Assembly (NCBI GenBank): GCA_026014725.1
Contig: JAOZHV010000022.1
Span: 62,001-126,000, forward strand
Length of the DNA stretch: 64,000 nucleotides
From: Candidatus Bathyarchaeota archaeon
GTDB lineage: Archaea > Thermoproteota > Bathyarchaeia > Bathyarchaeales > Bathycorpusculaceae
Reading direction: 5' to 3'
Shown here one piece after another: positions 43,641 through 52,581 of the stretch. Both the position numbers and the translations under genes were made by a program. Positions within the stretch are counted from its first letter, which is position 1. Each line of letters begins with the position of its first letter. A model generated the notes under the pieces. That model saw only the letters and a program-made list of their open reading frames with translations, did not search any database and was not told where the DNA came from.

Positions 43641-44747
43641 TTGATCCCGATTAACAAGCCAGAAGTCGGCGAAGAAGAAGCCCAAGCAGTCTTAGAAGTC
43701 ATCCGCAAAGGACCCCTAACCAACGCGCTGGGCGCAGGCCCAAAAGTCTTAGAGTTTGAAGCAAACTACGCAAAATTTGCAGGCGCTAAACACGCTGTGG
43801 CGGTGAACACGGGCACTGCCGCTTTACACGCCGCGGTTATGGCTGTTGGAGCTAAGCATGGTGATGAAGTTATTGTGCCAAGTTTCACTTTTGTAGCTAC
43901 CGCTGAAGCTGTCGCCTTAGCAGGTGCGAAACCTGTTTTTGCTGACATTGACCCAGAAACTTACAATCTTTCGCCTCAAGCGGTAAAGAAAGCGATAACC
44001 AAAAAAACGAAGGCAATTTTGCCCGTAGACTTGTATGGTTTTTCGGCGGATATGAAGCCGCTTCGAGAAATCGCTGACAAGCACGGTTTAGCTTTGTTGG
44101 AAGATGCAGCTCAAGCACATGGCACAACCTATGATGGGAAACCTGCGGGAGCTTTTGCTGATGTGGCTTGCTGGAGCCTCTACGCAAGTAAGAACATGAT
44201 GACAGGCGAAGGCGGCATGATAACCACGAACAATGACGAGATAGCAGAAACTTTACGCATGATTAGGACTCACGGTGAAAAAGCCAAGTACGCTTCCCTG
44301 ATGCTTGGAACAAACTACCGCATGTCAGAAATCCAAGCCGCCATAGGCAATGTGCAACTCCAGAAACTGCCTTCATTCATCAAAAAACGCCGCCAAAACG
44401 CACAACAACTAACCAGCATCCTCAAAAAAAGCAGTCGCCTAGTTCTGCCTTACGAATCAAAGGATAGACTGCACAGCTGGTACCTGTACACTGCACGACT
44501 AAAAGATGGCACCATGGAGGAACGCAACAGCCTCTTAGACGAATTAAAGAAAAAAGGCATAAGCGCCGAGGCGTACTATGTTAATCCAGTGCATGATATG
44601 CCGTTTTATCGGGAAAACTTTGGAAGAGCAGTACTGCCAGAAACTGTCAAAGCCGCAAAACAAGTTTTCTCGTTGCCGATTCATCCTAGCGTCACCGAGG
44701 AACAGATTAGTTTTATCGGGGAAACCGTGCTAAGCCTCTTGCAATAA
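43641..44747 (+). CDS. DegT/DnrJ/EryC1/StrS sugar aminotransferase
   Basis: This PLP enzyme of 368 residues transfers an amino group to a nucleotide-linked keto-sugar. Family motifs are NTGTAALHAAVMA, VPSFTFVATAEAV, LEDAAQAHGTTY and the PLP-binding Lys184 in SLYASKNMMTGEGGM. The start is TTG at 43641. With the epimerase, glycosyltransferases and flippase elsewhere in the window it fits surface-glycan synthesis, although it is not adjacent to them. Confidence 0.92.
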   Translation: MIPINKPEVGEEEAQAVLEVIRKGPLTNALGAGPKVLEFEANYAKFAGAKHAVAVNTGTAALHAAVMAVGAKHGDEVIVPSFTFVATAEAVALAGAKPVFADIDPETYNLSPQAVKKAITKKTKAILPVDLYGFSADMKPLREIADKHGLALLEDAAQAHGTTYDGKPAGAFADVACWSLYASKNMMTGEGGMITTNNDEIAETLRMIRTHGEKAKYASLMLGTNYRMSEIQAAIGNVQLQKLPSFIKKRRQNAQQLTSILKKSSRLVLPYESKDRLHSWYLYTARLKDGTMEERNSLLDELKKKGISAEAYYVNPVHDMPFYRENFGRAVLPETVKAAKQVFSLPIHPSVTEEQISFIGETVLSLLQ

Positions 44748-44847
44748 ACAAGCCTACTGCTATGTACTGTAAGAGTTAAATTGAACTTCCCCTACTATAC
44801 CTCTGATTTACAATCTTATTCAATTTTCTTGAAAGGAGAATGAAGCA

Positions 44848-45231
44848 TTGAGTGAAGAAGGCGTCTCACGGGTAAAAGTCAAATTCGTTATTGAGGGGTT
44901 AGGTACAGCAGAAGGCGAACTAGTCAGGTTCCTTGCCCCCAGAACCATTGACTTTATCGTGCGCAAACTACCGATGGAAGGCAGAGCCGCCCTGTGGAAA
45001 GAAGAGGTTTACTTTGAAATCCCAGTAAAAATGGGCGAAGAAAAAGCCAAGCCCACCGTAGAAGCAGGCACCATTGCTTTTTGGCCCATGGGCAGTGCAT
45101 TGTGTGTTTTCTATGGAAAATCTCAACCCTACAGTCCAGTGAGTATACTGGGCAAAATTACAAGCAACTTAGAACTTTTTAAGCAAGTTAGAAGCGGAGC
45201 AACAATAAAAGTTGAGCTTTTGAATGCTTAA
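44848..45231 (+). CDS. Cyclophilin-like fold protein
   Basis: The 127-residue protein matches the archaeal cyclophilin-like family PF04126: VKFVIEGLGTAEGELVRFLAPRT, then a TIAFWPMGSALCVFYGKSQPYSPVSILGKI block. It has the beta-barrel of cyclophilins, but prolyl isomerase activity is not established for this family. The start is TTG at 44848 after AAAGGAGA. Its end overlaps the convergent gene at 45228 by 4 nt. Confidence 0.75.
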   Translation: MSEEGVSRVKVKFVIEGLGTAEGELVRFLAPRTIDFIVRKLPMEGRAALWKEEVYFEIPVKMGEEKAKPTVEAGTIAFWPMGSALCVFYGKSQPYSPVSILGKITSNLELFKQVRSGATIKVELLNA

Positions 45232-45707
45232 AAGGCAAGTGAGCTGTTTTCCCACATATCAAGCAGACGCGCGCATTCTTCTTTAACACTGCTGTCGTTG
45301 CTTTTTTCTTTGAGCGCTTGCAGAAATTCCATGCGTTTTGCGACTGTGCGTTTTTCTGCGTTGCCGCCGTAGTAGAGTTCGCCTTCGAGGTATTCTTTCA
45401 TGTGGTAAGCTTTTTGGATAAACAGGCTGGCGGCATCAACCGTGTTTTCGACGGCGAACTTGTTTGCCCAAATAGTTGCTTCTGTTTCGCGTAGTTGTGT
45501 TATGCCATCCATTTCAAAGATTTTGCGAACATATGTTCTTAGAAAGTCGTAGTAACCAGCGGTTTTTATGAGTTCGAGGGCATGGTTGACTTTTTCTTTG
45601 AAGTCTGGTGTGCCTTCAACTGTTAGTTCATGTTTGTACCCTTGGTCAACTAGCTTTTTTGCAGTTTTTACTTCTTTTGTTGTGTAGATTCTTTCTGGAA
45701 AACTCAA
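45228..45707 (-). CDS. Conserved-looking helical hypothetical protein
   Basis: The 159-residue product is almost wholly alpha-helical and charged, with TTKEVKTAKKLVDQGYKHELTV, TAGYYDFLRTYVRKIFEM and WANKFAVENTVDAASLFIQKAYHMKEY. It is cytosolic and has no motif recognised here. It lies 37 nt downstream of the S25e gene on the same strand, which suggests co-expression with the ribosomal protein. Confidence 0.7.
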   Translation of the reverse strand: MSFPERIYTTKEVKTAKKLVDQGYKHELTVEGTPDFKEKVNHALELIKTAGYYDFLRTYVRKIFEMDGITQLRETEATIWANKFAVENTVDAASLFIQKAYHMKEYLEGELYYGGNAEKRTVAKRMEFLQALKEKSNDSSVKEECARLLDMWENSSLAF

Positions 45708-45744
45708 AATAAACTACTCCAATTAAAGTGGGAACTTAATGCAG

Positions 45745-46068
45745 TTATGCTGCAGGCTTGTAGATTTTTATGTTGTGACTACCTGAGACAAGCTGTATTG
45801 CACCGTTAGCCTCAAGCTGTTCAAGGAAGTCTTTAGCCGCGCTAATTCTTATGCCGTAGCGTGTTGCAACTGTGTACGGTGTTAGAACGTTCATTTTTTT
45901 GACTTCGCTAATGACTTTGCTGTCCTTTGCGTCAGGTGTCATGATGCCGACTAGTTTCTTTTCTTTTGGCGGTCCAGCTTTCTCTTTCTTCTTCGCATCT
46001 TTGGTTTCGTCTTCTTTTACCTGCTGCTTTTCCATCTGCTTTAAGCCAAGCTTCTTTTTTCCACCCAT
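45745..46068 (-). CDS. Ribosomal protein S25e
   Basis: The N-terminal MGGKKKLGLKQMEK and Lys-rich tail region lead into a winged-helix domain (SEVKKMNVLTPYTVATRYGIRISAAKDFLEQLEANGAIQLV), as in eukaryotic and TACK-archaeal S25e. This small-subunit protein is generally missing from Euryarchaeota, which supports a Thermoproteota/TACK affiliation. It follows the Tes gene by 37 nt on the same strand. Confidence 0.93.
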   Translation of the reverse strand: MGGKKKLGLKQMEKQQVKEDETKDAKKKEKAGPPKEKKLVGIMTPDAKDSKVISEVKKMNVLTPYTVATRYGIRISAAKDFLEQLEANGAIQLVSGSHNIKIYKPAA

Positions 46069-46105
46069 GCTTTATTCACCTTACCGAATTTTTGATTCTC
46101 AACAT

Positions 46106-47596
46106 CTAGATTGGCTGGCTTATTTCAACCTTATGTTTTTCTTTCCACTCTTTAATTGGAACGCCAAGTTTCTTTTCCACTTCAGTCCGGTGGATGGAGT
46201 TCATTGTGCAGAAAGGAATGATTCTGCCGTCTGGCACTGCATAATGGATGACACAGCGTTGGACTCGTTCAAGGTCAAAATTGTAGGGATCCATAAAGTG
46301 CATTGACGAAACCATGAGCGCGCTCCTTGCAAAGTCTCCAAGCGAGCTGTAGTCGCCTTCCATTAAGACCTTAAGAACGTACTTTCTTAGGAAAGAGAAC
46401 TTTATGTGGCGAGCGGAGCCGACAAGGCGAAGTTTTGCTTTACTTTTGCTACCTTTCACTGCGTCAGCGTAAACCTGCTTGAGTGAGCCTGTGAACTTTT
46501 CGATGTTGCCCATGCGTGTAATAGGCGTTATCTTGCCGTCTTCTATGAACACGAAGGTTGCCATACCACAGTGAGGATGCGCTGTAAACTCCACATACCG
46601 CTTGTCTTTCAATGCGCCAACTGCTTTCGAAACCGGCACAACGACTGGAACAGGATAGAAGTCTGAAACTTTAATCTCGCCGCTGGTTTGCTCTTCAACA
46701 AGACGCATAAAGTCAGTGATTGTGATGCGCATTTTCTCCCGTTCTTGCTGAGGTAGTCTGCCACAGAGCGAAACAGGCTGAACGTTAACGCATCTTATTA
46801 CATCGAAGTTTTTGGCGGCAAAACGAATAATGTCTCCAAGCTGGTGGTCATTGACACCTTTAACCAATGTGACGACTAACACGATGCTGTTATAGCCTGC
46901 TTGGCGAAGGTTTTCGATAGCTTTCATCTTCGTCTCAAGCAAATCCAAACCTCGAATAAACTTGTAAACATCAGGCGTCAAACCATCAAACTGCAAATAA
47001 ATTGTGCTAACCCCAGCCGCCTTCAACTTCTTAGCATACTCGGGGTCAGATGCCAGTCGAACACCATTCGTATTAACCTCTACATGTTTAAAGCCAATCT
47101 CTTTTGCCTTTCGAACAAAATCGAAAAGCTCATTGCGGATGGTTGGCTCTCCACCTGAAAACTGCAGGGCTGTTGCGGGGACAGGCTTGTTATTGTGAAG
47201 GTTCTCAAGCATGCTTGTAACTTGCTCTGCTGTGGGCTCATACACGTAGCCAGCTGCTGACGCGTTAGCGAAGCAAACTGGACACTTTAGGTTGCAACGG
47301 TTCGTAACATCAATAATAGCAAGCGCAGTGTGCGACTTGTGTTCGGGGCAAATGCCGCAATCGTAGGGGCAACCGCGCTTTTTCTCGGTGCGCGGGTTTT
47401 CCAGTCCGTCGCCGTCATAACGGAATTTTTCTGCCCGAACGTATTGGTCGTAGTCAGACCAGTAAAGCTCATGGAAAGCTCCATGCTCAGGGCATTCTTT
47501 TCTGATGAAGACTTTGCCGCCGTCTTCGTAGATGATTGCGTCTAATTGTTTTAGACATTCTGGGCAAATGCTTCTTGTAGATTTAATATCTTGCAT
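46106..47596 (-). CDS. tes: Radical SAM tetraether lipid synthase (Tes) homologue
   Basis: Tes couples two archaeol chains tail-to-tail to make glycerol dialkyl glycerol tetraethers. The sequence shows the N-terminal CPECLKQLDA and HGAFHELYWSDYDQY, an extra cysteine block CPYDCGICPEH and the radical SAM CNLKCPVCFA, as in the Methanocaldococcus enzyme MJ0619. The C-terminal GCTMNS-like FCTMNSIHR is also kept. The ATG at 47596 (MQDIKS) has GAAGG upstream; an ATG at 47656 would add 20 residues that fit the family poorly. S25e follows downstream and a TrmB-type gene diverges upstream. Confidence 0.87.
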   Translation of the reverse strand: MQDIKSTRSICPECLKQLDAIIYEDGGKVFIRKECPEHGAFHELYWSDYDQYVRAEKFRYDGDGLENPRTEKKRGCPYDCGICPEHKSHTALAIIDVTNRCNLKCPVCFANASAAGYVYEPTAEQVTSMLENLHNNKPVPATALQFSGGEPTIRNELFDFVRKAKEIGFKHVEVNTNGVRLASDPEYAKKLKAAGVSTIYLQFDGLTPDVYKFIRGLDLLETKMKAIENLRQAGYNSIVLVVTLVKGVNDHQLGDIIRFAAKNFDVIRCVNVQPVSLCGRLPQQEREKMRITITDFMRLVEEQTSGEIKVSDFYPVPVVVPVSKAVGALKDKRYVEFTAHPHCGMATFVFIEDGKITPITRMGNIEKFTGSLKQVYADAVKGSKSKAKLRLVGSARHIKFSFLRKYVLKVLMEGDYSSLGDFARSALMVSSMHFMDPYNFDLERVQRCVIHYAVPDGRIIPFCTMNSIHRTEVEKKLGVPIKEWKEKHKVEISQPI

Positions 47597-47700
47597 ACTT
47601 TTTGCCTTCTTACACGTAGCGCTATTGCAGAAGTGCTTAAGAACAAATATCACCATAATAAGGTTTCCAAACGTTTCCTACGGTGATTGAGGGGAAAAAC

Positions 47701-48453
47701 ATGTCAATAAACGAGAAAACTCGGGATGTCTTGCATGAGATGGGCTTAAACGCCTACGAAATCGACTCTTACATAGTGCTACTGGAAGGCGGGCAGATGA
47801 CCGCTATGGAGATAAGTCAAGAAGCCCAAGTGCCCTACAGCAAAATGTACGAAGTCCTCAATTCACTCAAAGATAAAGGCTGGATAAAAAGCAGCGAAAG
47901 CCGACCCTTCAAATATTACCCAGTACCACCCTTAGAGGCGATGCGTTTTACAAAGTTGCAGTTGGAAGATAAGTACCTCAACTGGGAAAACACGGTCACG
48001 CAGGAACTGCAACCTCTCTACGAAAAACGCGAACTTGTCGAGCGCCCAGATATGCTTATTCTGCGCGGTCAACAAGCTGTATTGAGCAAGATTGAAGAGG
48101 TCTTGTCTAAAGCTTCCAAGGAAATCGTCATTGCTGCCCCAGAGTTCGCTAAACCACTAATCGCAATAGCAGAACCCCTATTGAGTAGCGGCTTGAAAAA
48201 AACGGTCAACGTTAAACTCATGGCTGCTGGCAACAAAAAAGACTGGCTTTTCATAAAAAAATTCGCAAGCCTAAACGAGCTACGCATCCGTGACCACATG
48301 TTCGGCGGCGGCATAATCGCGGACGGCAAAGAAGCCATGCTGTTTTTAGGCGAAGACAAACCAAACCTCGTCATCTGGAGCAACCATGTGGGCTTAGTCG
48401 GCTTCGCACGGGAGTACTTCCAGTTTCTCTGGGACTCCTCCCAAACAGCATAA
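47701..48453 (+). CDS. TrmB-family transcriptional regulator
   Basis: An N-terminal winged helix (residues 1-75, LNAYEIDSYIVLLEGGQMTAMEISQEAQVPYSKMYEVLNSL) precedes a coiled-coil and a phospholipase D-like/TrmB effector domain (IEEVLSKASKEIVIAAPEFA ...). TrmB proteins often respond to sugars. The ATG at 47701 has GAGGGG 6 nt upstream; a GTG at 47683 would place the ribosome-binding site inside the gene. It diverges from the Tes gene, which may be a target (inference). Confidence 0.9.
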   Translation: MSINEKTRDVLHEMGLNAYEIDSYIVLLEGGQMTAMEISQEAQVPYSKMYEVLNSLKDKGWIKSSESRPFKYYPVPPLEAMRFTKLQLEDKYLNWENTVTQELQPLYEKRELVERPDMLILRGQQAVLSKIEEVLSKASKEIVIAAPEFAKPLIAIAEPLLSSGLKKTVNVKLMAAGNKKDWLFIKKFASLNELRIRDHMFGGGIIADGKEAMLFLGEDKPNLVIWSNHVGLVGFAREYFQFLWDSSQTA

Positions 48454-48507
48454 AAAAGACCCCGTAGGAAAAACCAACAGACCATGCTTAACAGTAAGTT
48501 CTGCTTG

Positions 48508-49185
48508 CTATTGAGACGCCAAGTTCAGCGCCTGTTTGTCATCTTTGTCTTTGTGTTTTCTTGCTTTAATAAATGGTAGAATAAACTCTAAAACCACGAG
48601 CAGCAATATTAGCCCAACGACTACAGGATAACCTAAAGGATTTCTCCGCATTATAAGAGTAATCCACCCAAACCACGGAATACGCAGGACCACCCGACCC
48701 ACCACAAGGTCTTGCGAAACACCCTGCCCAGTTCTCCAAAAACGGTTTGAATCATACTCGTCACTTGAAGGAACTGCTGGCCAAGGAGTGTCGTTGCCGT
48801 CGCCCTTCGTTTGGAAATAAAACGTACCGTTAATCTCTTCACCGCTTACTATTCTGTGAACAATGGGCGTTCCTGAAGGATTAGCTGGATTTCGATAAAC
48901 GATAATGTCGCTGTCAGGGTAATTTGTGTTCAAATCTTTAGCATCAACTCCCTGAATAATTATTATGTCCCCTTCATGCAACGTTCGACTAAACGGATGG
49001 CTCCAGCCATCACAGTAACTACCGGAAGGAATACACATACTACCGCTATCCACCACCAACATCGGAGAGGAGGTGTTCAGCACTACCTGTAGACCCAACA
49101 TAAAGCCAGCAATTACTACAACGATTACAACGATGATTGTTATTAGTTTGAGGTAATCGTTTTTCCAAATTTTTTTAACGTTCAA
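48508..49185 (-). CDS. Signal peptidase I (archaeal type)
   Basis: The 225-residue membrane protease has an N-terminal helix (12-34), catalytic Ser49 in VDSGSM, His110 in PIVHRIVS and Asp129 in TKGDGND, matching the Ser-His-Asp arrangement of archaeal and ER signal peptidases rather than the bacterial Ser-Lys pair. A second helix near the C-terminus (about 188-208) gives two membrane spans. It cleaves signal peptides of secreted proteins such as those in this window. The start is TTG at 49185 behind GAAGG. Confidence 0.92.
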   Translation of the reverse strand: MNVKKIWKNDYLKLITIIVVIVVVIAGFMLGLQVVLNTSSPMLVVDSGSMCIPSGSYCDGWSHPFSRTLHEGDIIIIQGVDAKDLNTNYPDSDIIVYRNPANPSGTPIVHRIVSGEEINGTFYFQTKGDGNDTPWPAVPSSDEYDSNRFWRTGQGVSQDLVVGRVVLRIPWFGWITLIMRRNPLGYPVVVGLILLLVVLEFILPFIKARKHKDKDDKQALNLASQ

Positions 49186-49281
49186 ATTTTTGCCTTCGAT
49201 AGACTAGCAATCATGCTGCTGTCCCATAAGAATTTAGCTGTTAAAAACCTCAGTTCCCCTAACTAGCAAAAGAAAGGAACA

Positions 49282-50634
49282 CTATCTAACGCGCCACAGC
49301 ACACGCCTGAAACCACGTGCAATCAAAGGAAAGAGCAAACTGACTACAATCACAGCAACCGCGGCATAATGGAAAACATGGAAAAAACTCTCAGGTGGGG
49401 CAGAGAAGAGGTTGAATGGGAAATAGTGCCCAGCTGAATCAACCTCAAAAGCCACAAACCCATCCCACTCAAGGAGGAAAGCTAAACTCTCAACCAAACA
49501 AGTCAACAACAAAAATAAACTCAGCCCAACAAGCACCAGCTTAAACTTCCCGCTCCAACTTTTCAAGTTTTTAGACTGAACTAAGAGGACACTTTTTCCA
49601 GCCAATGAAGCCGCAAGCAAACAAAAAAAAGGCAAAGCAAAATAGTTGTACTTAAAAGCGCTAACGTAGGGCACCAGCAAATGGAAGCCGAAAACGAACA
49701 GTAAATCTAATCCTGCAACCGCTAAAATCGTCACAACACATAAGGCGTCTATCCTTGTTATTCTTGAAAATAGTTCCTTGTACGCAAATGAAAGAGCGAG
49801 CGAAAAACCAACAGCAATCAGCAGAAACCAACCTAAACTTCCAACCAGCAATCTTGGCAGGAACGTTAATGATGGATTATCTATCAACACTGGATGAGAA
49901 AAATCAGTGCTGAAATAAACCGCAAAAAAATTCTGAGGAGCAAAAATGCCATACCAAACCACGTGCATAACAAGTGCAGGCACAAGAAAAATCGCAACTT
50001 TTCTTAAAGAAAGCCGAAAAACGCTTTCCTTTCTCTGTAAAAATATAATCAACAACAGGGGAACCAACAGCAATACGGCAAAAAGCTTGGTCATTAACGC
50101 CGCGGCAAAAGCAACCCCGCAAAACAGCGCTAATTTCTCAGAATTTCTTCGAACCGCCAAAATGCCCAATATCAAAAAAAACAGACTGAAAAAAAGGCAT
50201 TTAACATCAATCAAAAAGATTCTTGACATGTAAACTTGCCATGGAACCATGCCAAAGAGCGCGGCAGCAACCAACCCAGTCAGTTTCCCATACAACAACA
50301 AACCCAAAACATAAACAAGAACCACACAACCAAGCCCAAACAAACCCACAAAACCAACCCCGTTCTCATAGGACAAACCAAACAAGTGAAAGACAGGTGC
50401 ATCCAAATAGAAACCCAACGGCGGCTGATTAATCATAAACCCAGATGAAACATAAGGAAAACCGCGGTTAACAACGTTTGAGGCCGCCTCGAACTCAAGC
50501 TGTGCATCCCAGTTGGTATAAATTCCTGTTGAAACCAAAACAAGGAAGACACCGATTAAAACTCCGATTAACTGATAATGAGCACGCAAAAGAGCCCAAA
50601 GATTTCTCGCTTCCACGTTAAGGCTTCCCAGCAT
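49282..50634 (-). CDS. GT39-like membrane glycosyltransferase
   Basis: The 450-residue polytopic protein has about ten membrane helices and the first-loop pattern TNWDAQLEFEAASNVVNRGFP with FMINQPPLGFYLDAPVFHLFG, typical of ArnT/PMT-type enzymes that use polyprenyl-phosphate sugars. It lacks the extracellular C-terminal domain of the larger paralogues in the window. The donor and acceptor are unknown. It is divergent from the radical SAM gene at 50789. Confidence 0.82.
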   Translation of the reverse strand: MLGSLNVEARNLWALLRAHYQLIGVLIGVFLVLVSTGIYTNWDAQLEFEAASNVVNRGFPYVSSGFMINQPPLGFYLDAPVFHLFGLSYENGVGFVGLFGLGCVVLVYVLGLLLYGKLTGLVAAALFGMVPWQVYMSRIFLIDVKCLFFSLFFLILGILAVRRNSEKLALFCGVAFAAALMTKLFAVLLLVPLLLIIFLQRKESVFRLSLRKVAIFLVPALVMHVVWYGIFAPQNFFAVYFSTDFSHPVLIDNPSLTFLPRLLVGSLGWFLLIAVGFSLALSFAYKELFSRITRIDALCVVTILAVAGLDLLFVFGFHLLVPYVSAFKYNYFALPFFCLLAASLAGKSVLLVQSKNLKSWSGKFKLVLVGLSLFLLLTCLVESLAFLLEWDGFVAFEVDSAGHYFPFNLFSAPPESFFHVFHYAAVAVIVVSLLFPLIARGFRRVLWRVR

Positions 50635-50788
50635 AGCATACTTTCAACGTTTTATATTTTAAGAATTTCTTTTAATAGCCCTCTATTTCTCCTAGAAAAG
50701 GCAACTTTTGCATTCTTCGACTTTATCTAGAAAACTATATAATGCGTCTTGACGTCTAACCACTCACCACAAAAAGGGCGAACCACCG

Positions 50789-52174
50789 TTGAAGGTTACT
50801 CTCATTAATCCTCCGTATCCACCCAACGTTCATTCTCATCCACCTTTCATTCCACTGGGCATAGCCTACCTTGGCGCCATAGCAGAACAAGAAGGACACG
50901 AAGTCAACGCCATCGACTGTCAAGCAGAAAAACTAACCTATAACGCCTTCAGAGAACGAATCAGCAAAGAAACACCGGACGTCATCGGAGTAACCGCCAC
51001 TACACTTCTCTACAAGTCGGCCATGAAACTAATCAACATAGCCAAAGAAGCCCACCCAAGCGCCATAACGATGCTTGGAGGGAGCCATGGAACCTTCTGG
51101 GATGAAAACGCCCTAAACGAGTATCCAACTCTAGATATTGTTGTGCGTAGAGAAGGAGAAATAACCTTCAAAGAGCTCCTAAACAACCTGCAAAACAAAA
51201 TCAGCCTCGCAAACGTATTAGGCATAACCCTCCGCCAAAAAGACGGCAAAATCATACGCACACCAGACAGACCATTCATTGAAGATTTAGACAAACTTCC
51301 CTTCCCAGCCCATCACCTTCTTCCGCTTGACGCCCTAAAACGAATGGGCAAAGTCCTCTTCCCACTAATCACCAGTCGAGGTTGCGTTTTCTGGTGTGAC
51401 TTCTGCAGCACAGTGCGTATGTTCGGCAGAGGTTACCGCTGGCGAAGCCCAAAAAACGTTGTTGACGAAATGCAACTTGTCCACGACAAATATGGTGTCG
51501 AACAGGTAACATTTTATGATGATGCGTTTTCAGTTGACCGCAACCGTGTTCTTAAAATCTGCGAGGAACTCCATGCGCGAAAGTTGGATATGATTTGGGA
51601 TTGCGGAACACGGGTAGACATGGTTGACCGAGACCTCCTCAAAACCATGCGTGACGCAGGCTGCATTGCAGTTTGGTTAGGCGTCGAATCAGGCTCAGAA
51701 GCCATCCTAGGCGCAATGAACAAAAAAATAAAGCTTGACCAAACCCGCTTAGCCTACAAAACAGCTCACGATGTTGGACTAATGACAATCGCTAACGTAG
51801 TTTTAGGGTTCCCAGGTGAAACCGAACAAACAGCCAAAGAAACCATCCGCTTTGTCAAAGAACTAAACCCAGACGATGTTGGCTTCTACGTTGCCACACC
51901 ATACCCGGGAACACCAATGTATGACCAAGTAATCAAAAACGGCTGGCTTCGCGTAACAGACTTCGACAAATATGACACGGCTGGACCAACATTCGAAACG
52001 CCTTGGTTGAGCATGGAGAAACTTGCTGAACTCCGCTACAAAGCCTACCAACAATTCTACCTACGCCCAGGCTACGTGTTAAAAATGATGCGCAGAGGCG
52101 GGACATATGGAATTTCAGCTGTTAAAACTTCAGGCGCTTACTTGCTGCGGGCTCTGCACCTGAAGTACTGGTAG
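50789..52174 (+). CDS. Cobalamin-binding radical SAM protein, paralogue 1
   Basis: The B12-binding domain (residues 1-140, VTLINPPYPP ... FIPLGIAYLGAIAEQEGHEV, TMLGGSHGTF) is followed by a radical SAM core with Cys199, Cys203 and Cys206 in GCVFWCDFC. The class contains methyltransferases and lipid-modifying enzymes such as HpnP and GDGT ring synthases. IIRTPDRPFIEDLDKLPFPAHHLL is shared with the paralogue at 62317. The C-terminal extension of about 80 residues is family specific. The start is TTG at 50789. The reaction is not determined. Confidence 0.85.
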   Translation: MKVTLINPPYPPNVHSHPPFIPLGIAYLGAIAEQEGHEVNAIDCQAEKLTYNAFRERISKETPDVIGVTATTLLYKSAMKLINIAKEAHPSAITMLGGSHGTFWDENALNEYPTLDIVVRREGEITFKELLNNLQNKISLANVLGITLRQKDGKIIRTPDRPFIEDLDKLPFPAHHLLPLDALKRMGKVLFPLITSRGCVFWCDFCSTVRMFGRGYRWRSPKNVVDEMQLVHDKYGVEQVTFYDDAFSVDRNRVLKICEELHARKLDMIWDCGTRVDMVDRDLLKTMRDAGCIAVWLGVESGSEAILGAMNKKIKLDQTRLAYKTAHDVGLMTIANVVLGFPGETEQTAKETIRFVKELNPDDVGFYVATPYPGTPMYDQVIKNGWLRVTDFDKYDTAGPTFETPWLSMEKLAELRYKAYQQFYLRPGYVLKMMRRGGTYGISAVKTSGAYLLRALHLKYW

Positions 52175-52486
52175 GTCTTTTCTTTTTCTTACGAACGCCA
52201 CAACAGCCAAAACCAGAACTAAACTACCGAGAGAAACAGTGATTGAAGTAAAGTTGATCCCAATAGGCGATAGTCCTAAGAATAGACCTACCAAACCAGC
52301 TAATCCAAAGCTCAATGCAACCGACAAAACGATTTCTTCAACCAAATCAAGCTTATTCTTGTTAAGGAACAGTATGTTGACTAAACAGTAACCAGGTACA
52401 AAAGAAACAAAAATAAACCCGAAAACATAACGCAAAAACACAAGCAACGAATCATTCGGAATAAGATAGGTAACCAATAATGTCAA
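52130..52486 (-). CDS. DUF1616-like membrane protein
   Basis: The pattern FLRYVFGFIFVSFVPGYCLVNILF, then KLDLVEEIVLSVALSFGLAGLVGLFLG matches DUF1616, a family of archaeal membrane proteins often next to surface-glycan genes. The annotated start is TTG at 52486, but the frame continues upstream to a CTG at 52531 and would then include a complete first membrane helix. The C-terminus overlaps the radical SAM gene by 45 nt in convergent orientation. Confidence 0.75.
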   Translation of the reverse strand: MTLLVTYLIPNDSLLVFLRYVFGFIFVSFVPGYCLVNILFLNKNKLDLVEEIVLSVALSFGLAGLVGLFLGLSPIGINFTSITVSLGSLVLVLAVVAFVRKRKDLPVLQVQSPQQVSA

Positions 52487-52554
52487 AACGGTGAACGCGA
52501 CGATAATTTCAAGCCATCTTAATGCGTTCAGATTTTAACACTTCATTTGCTCTC

Positions 52555-52570
52555 AAAAAATAAAAAATAA
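52555..52570 (-). terminator. T-rich terminator of the methyltransferase operon
   Basis: On the minus strand two T-runs (TTATTTTTTATTTTTTG) lie 10-25 nt past the MtrH-like stop codon, suitable for archaeal oligo-T termination. Confidence 0.45.
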
Positions 52571-52581
52571 GGAAGGGGGGT

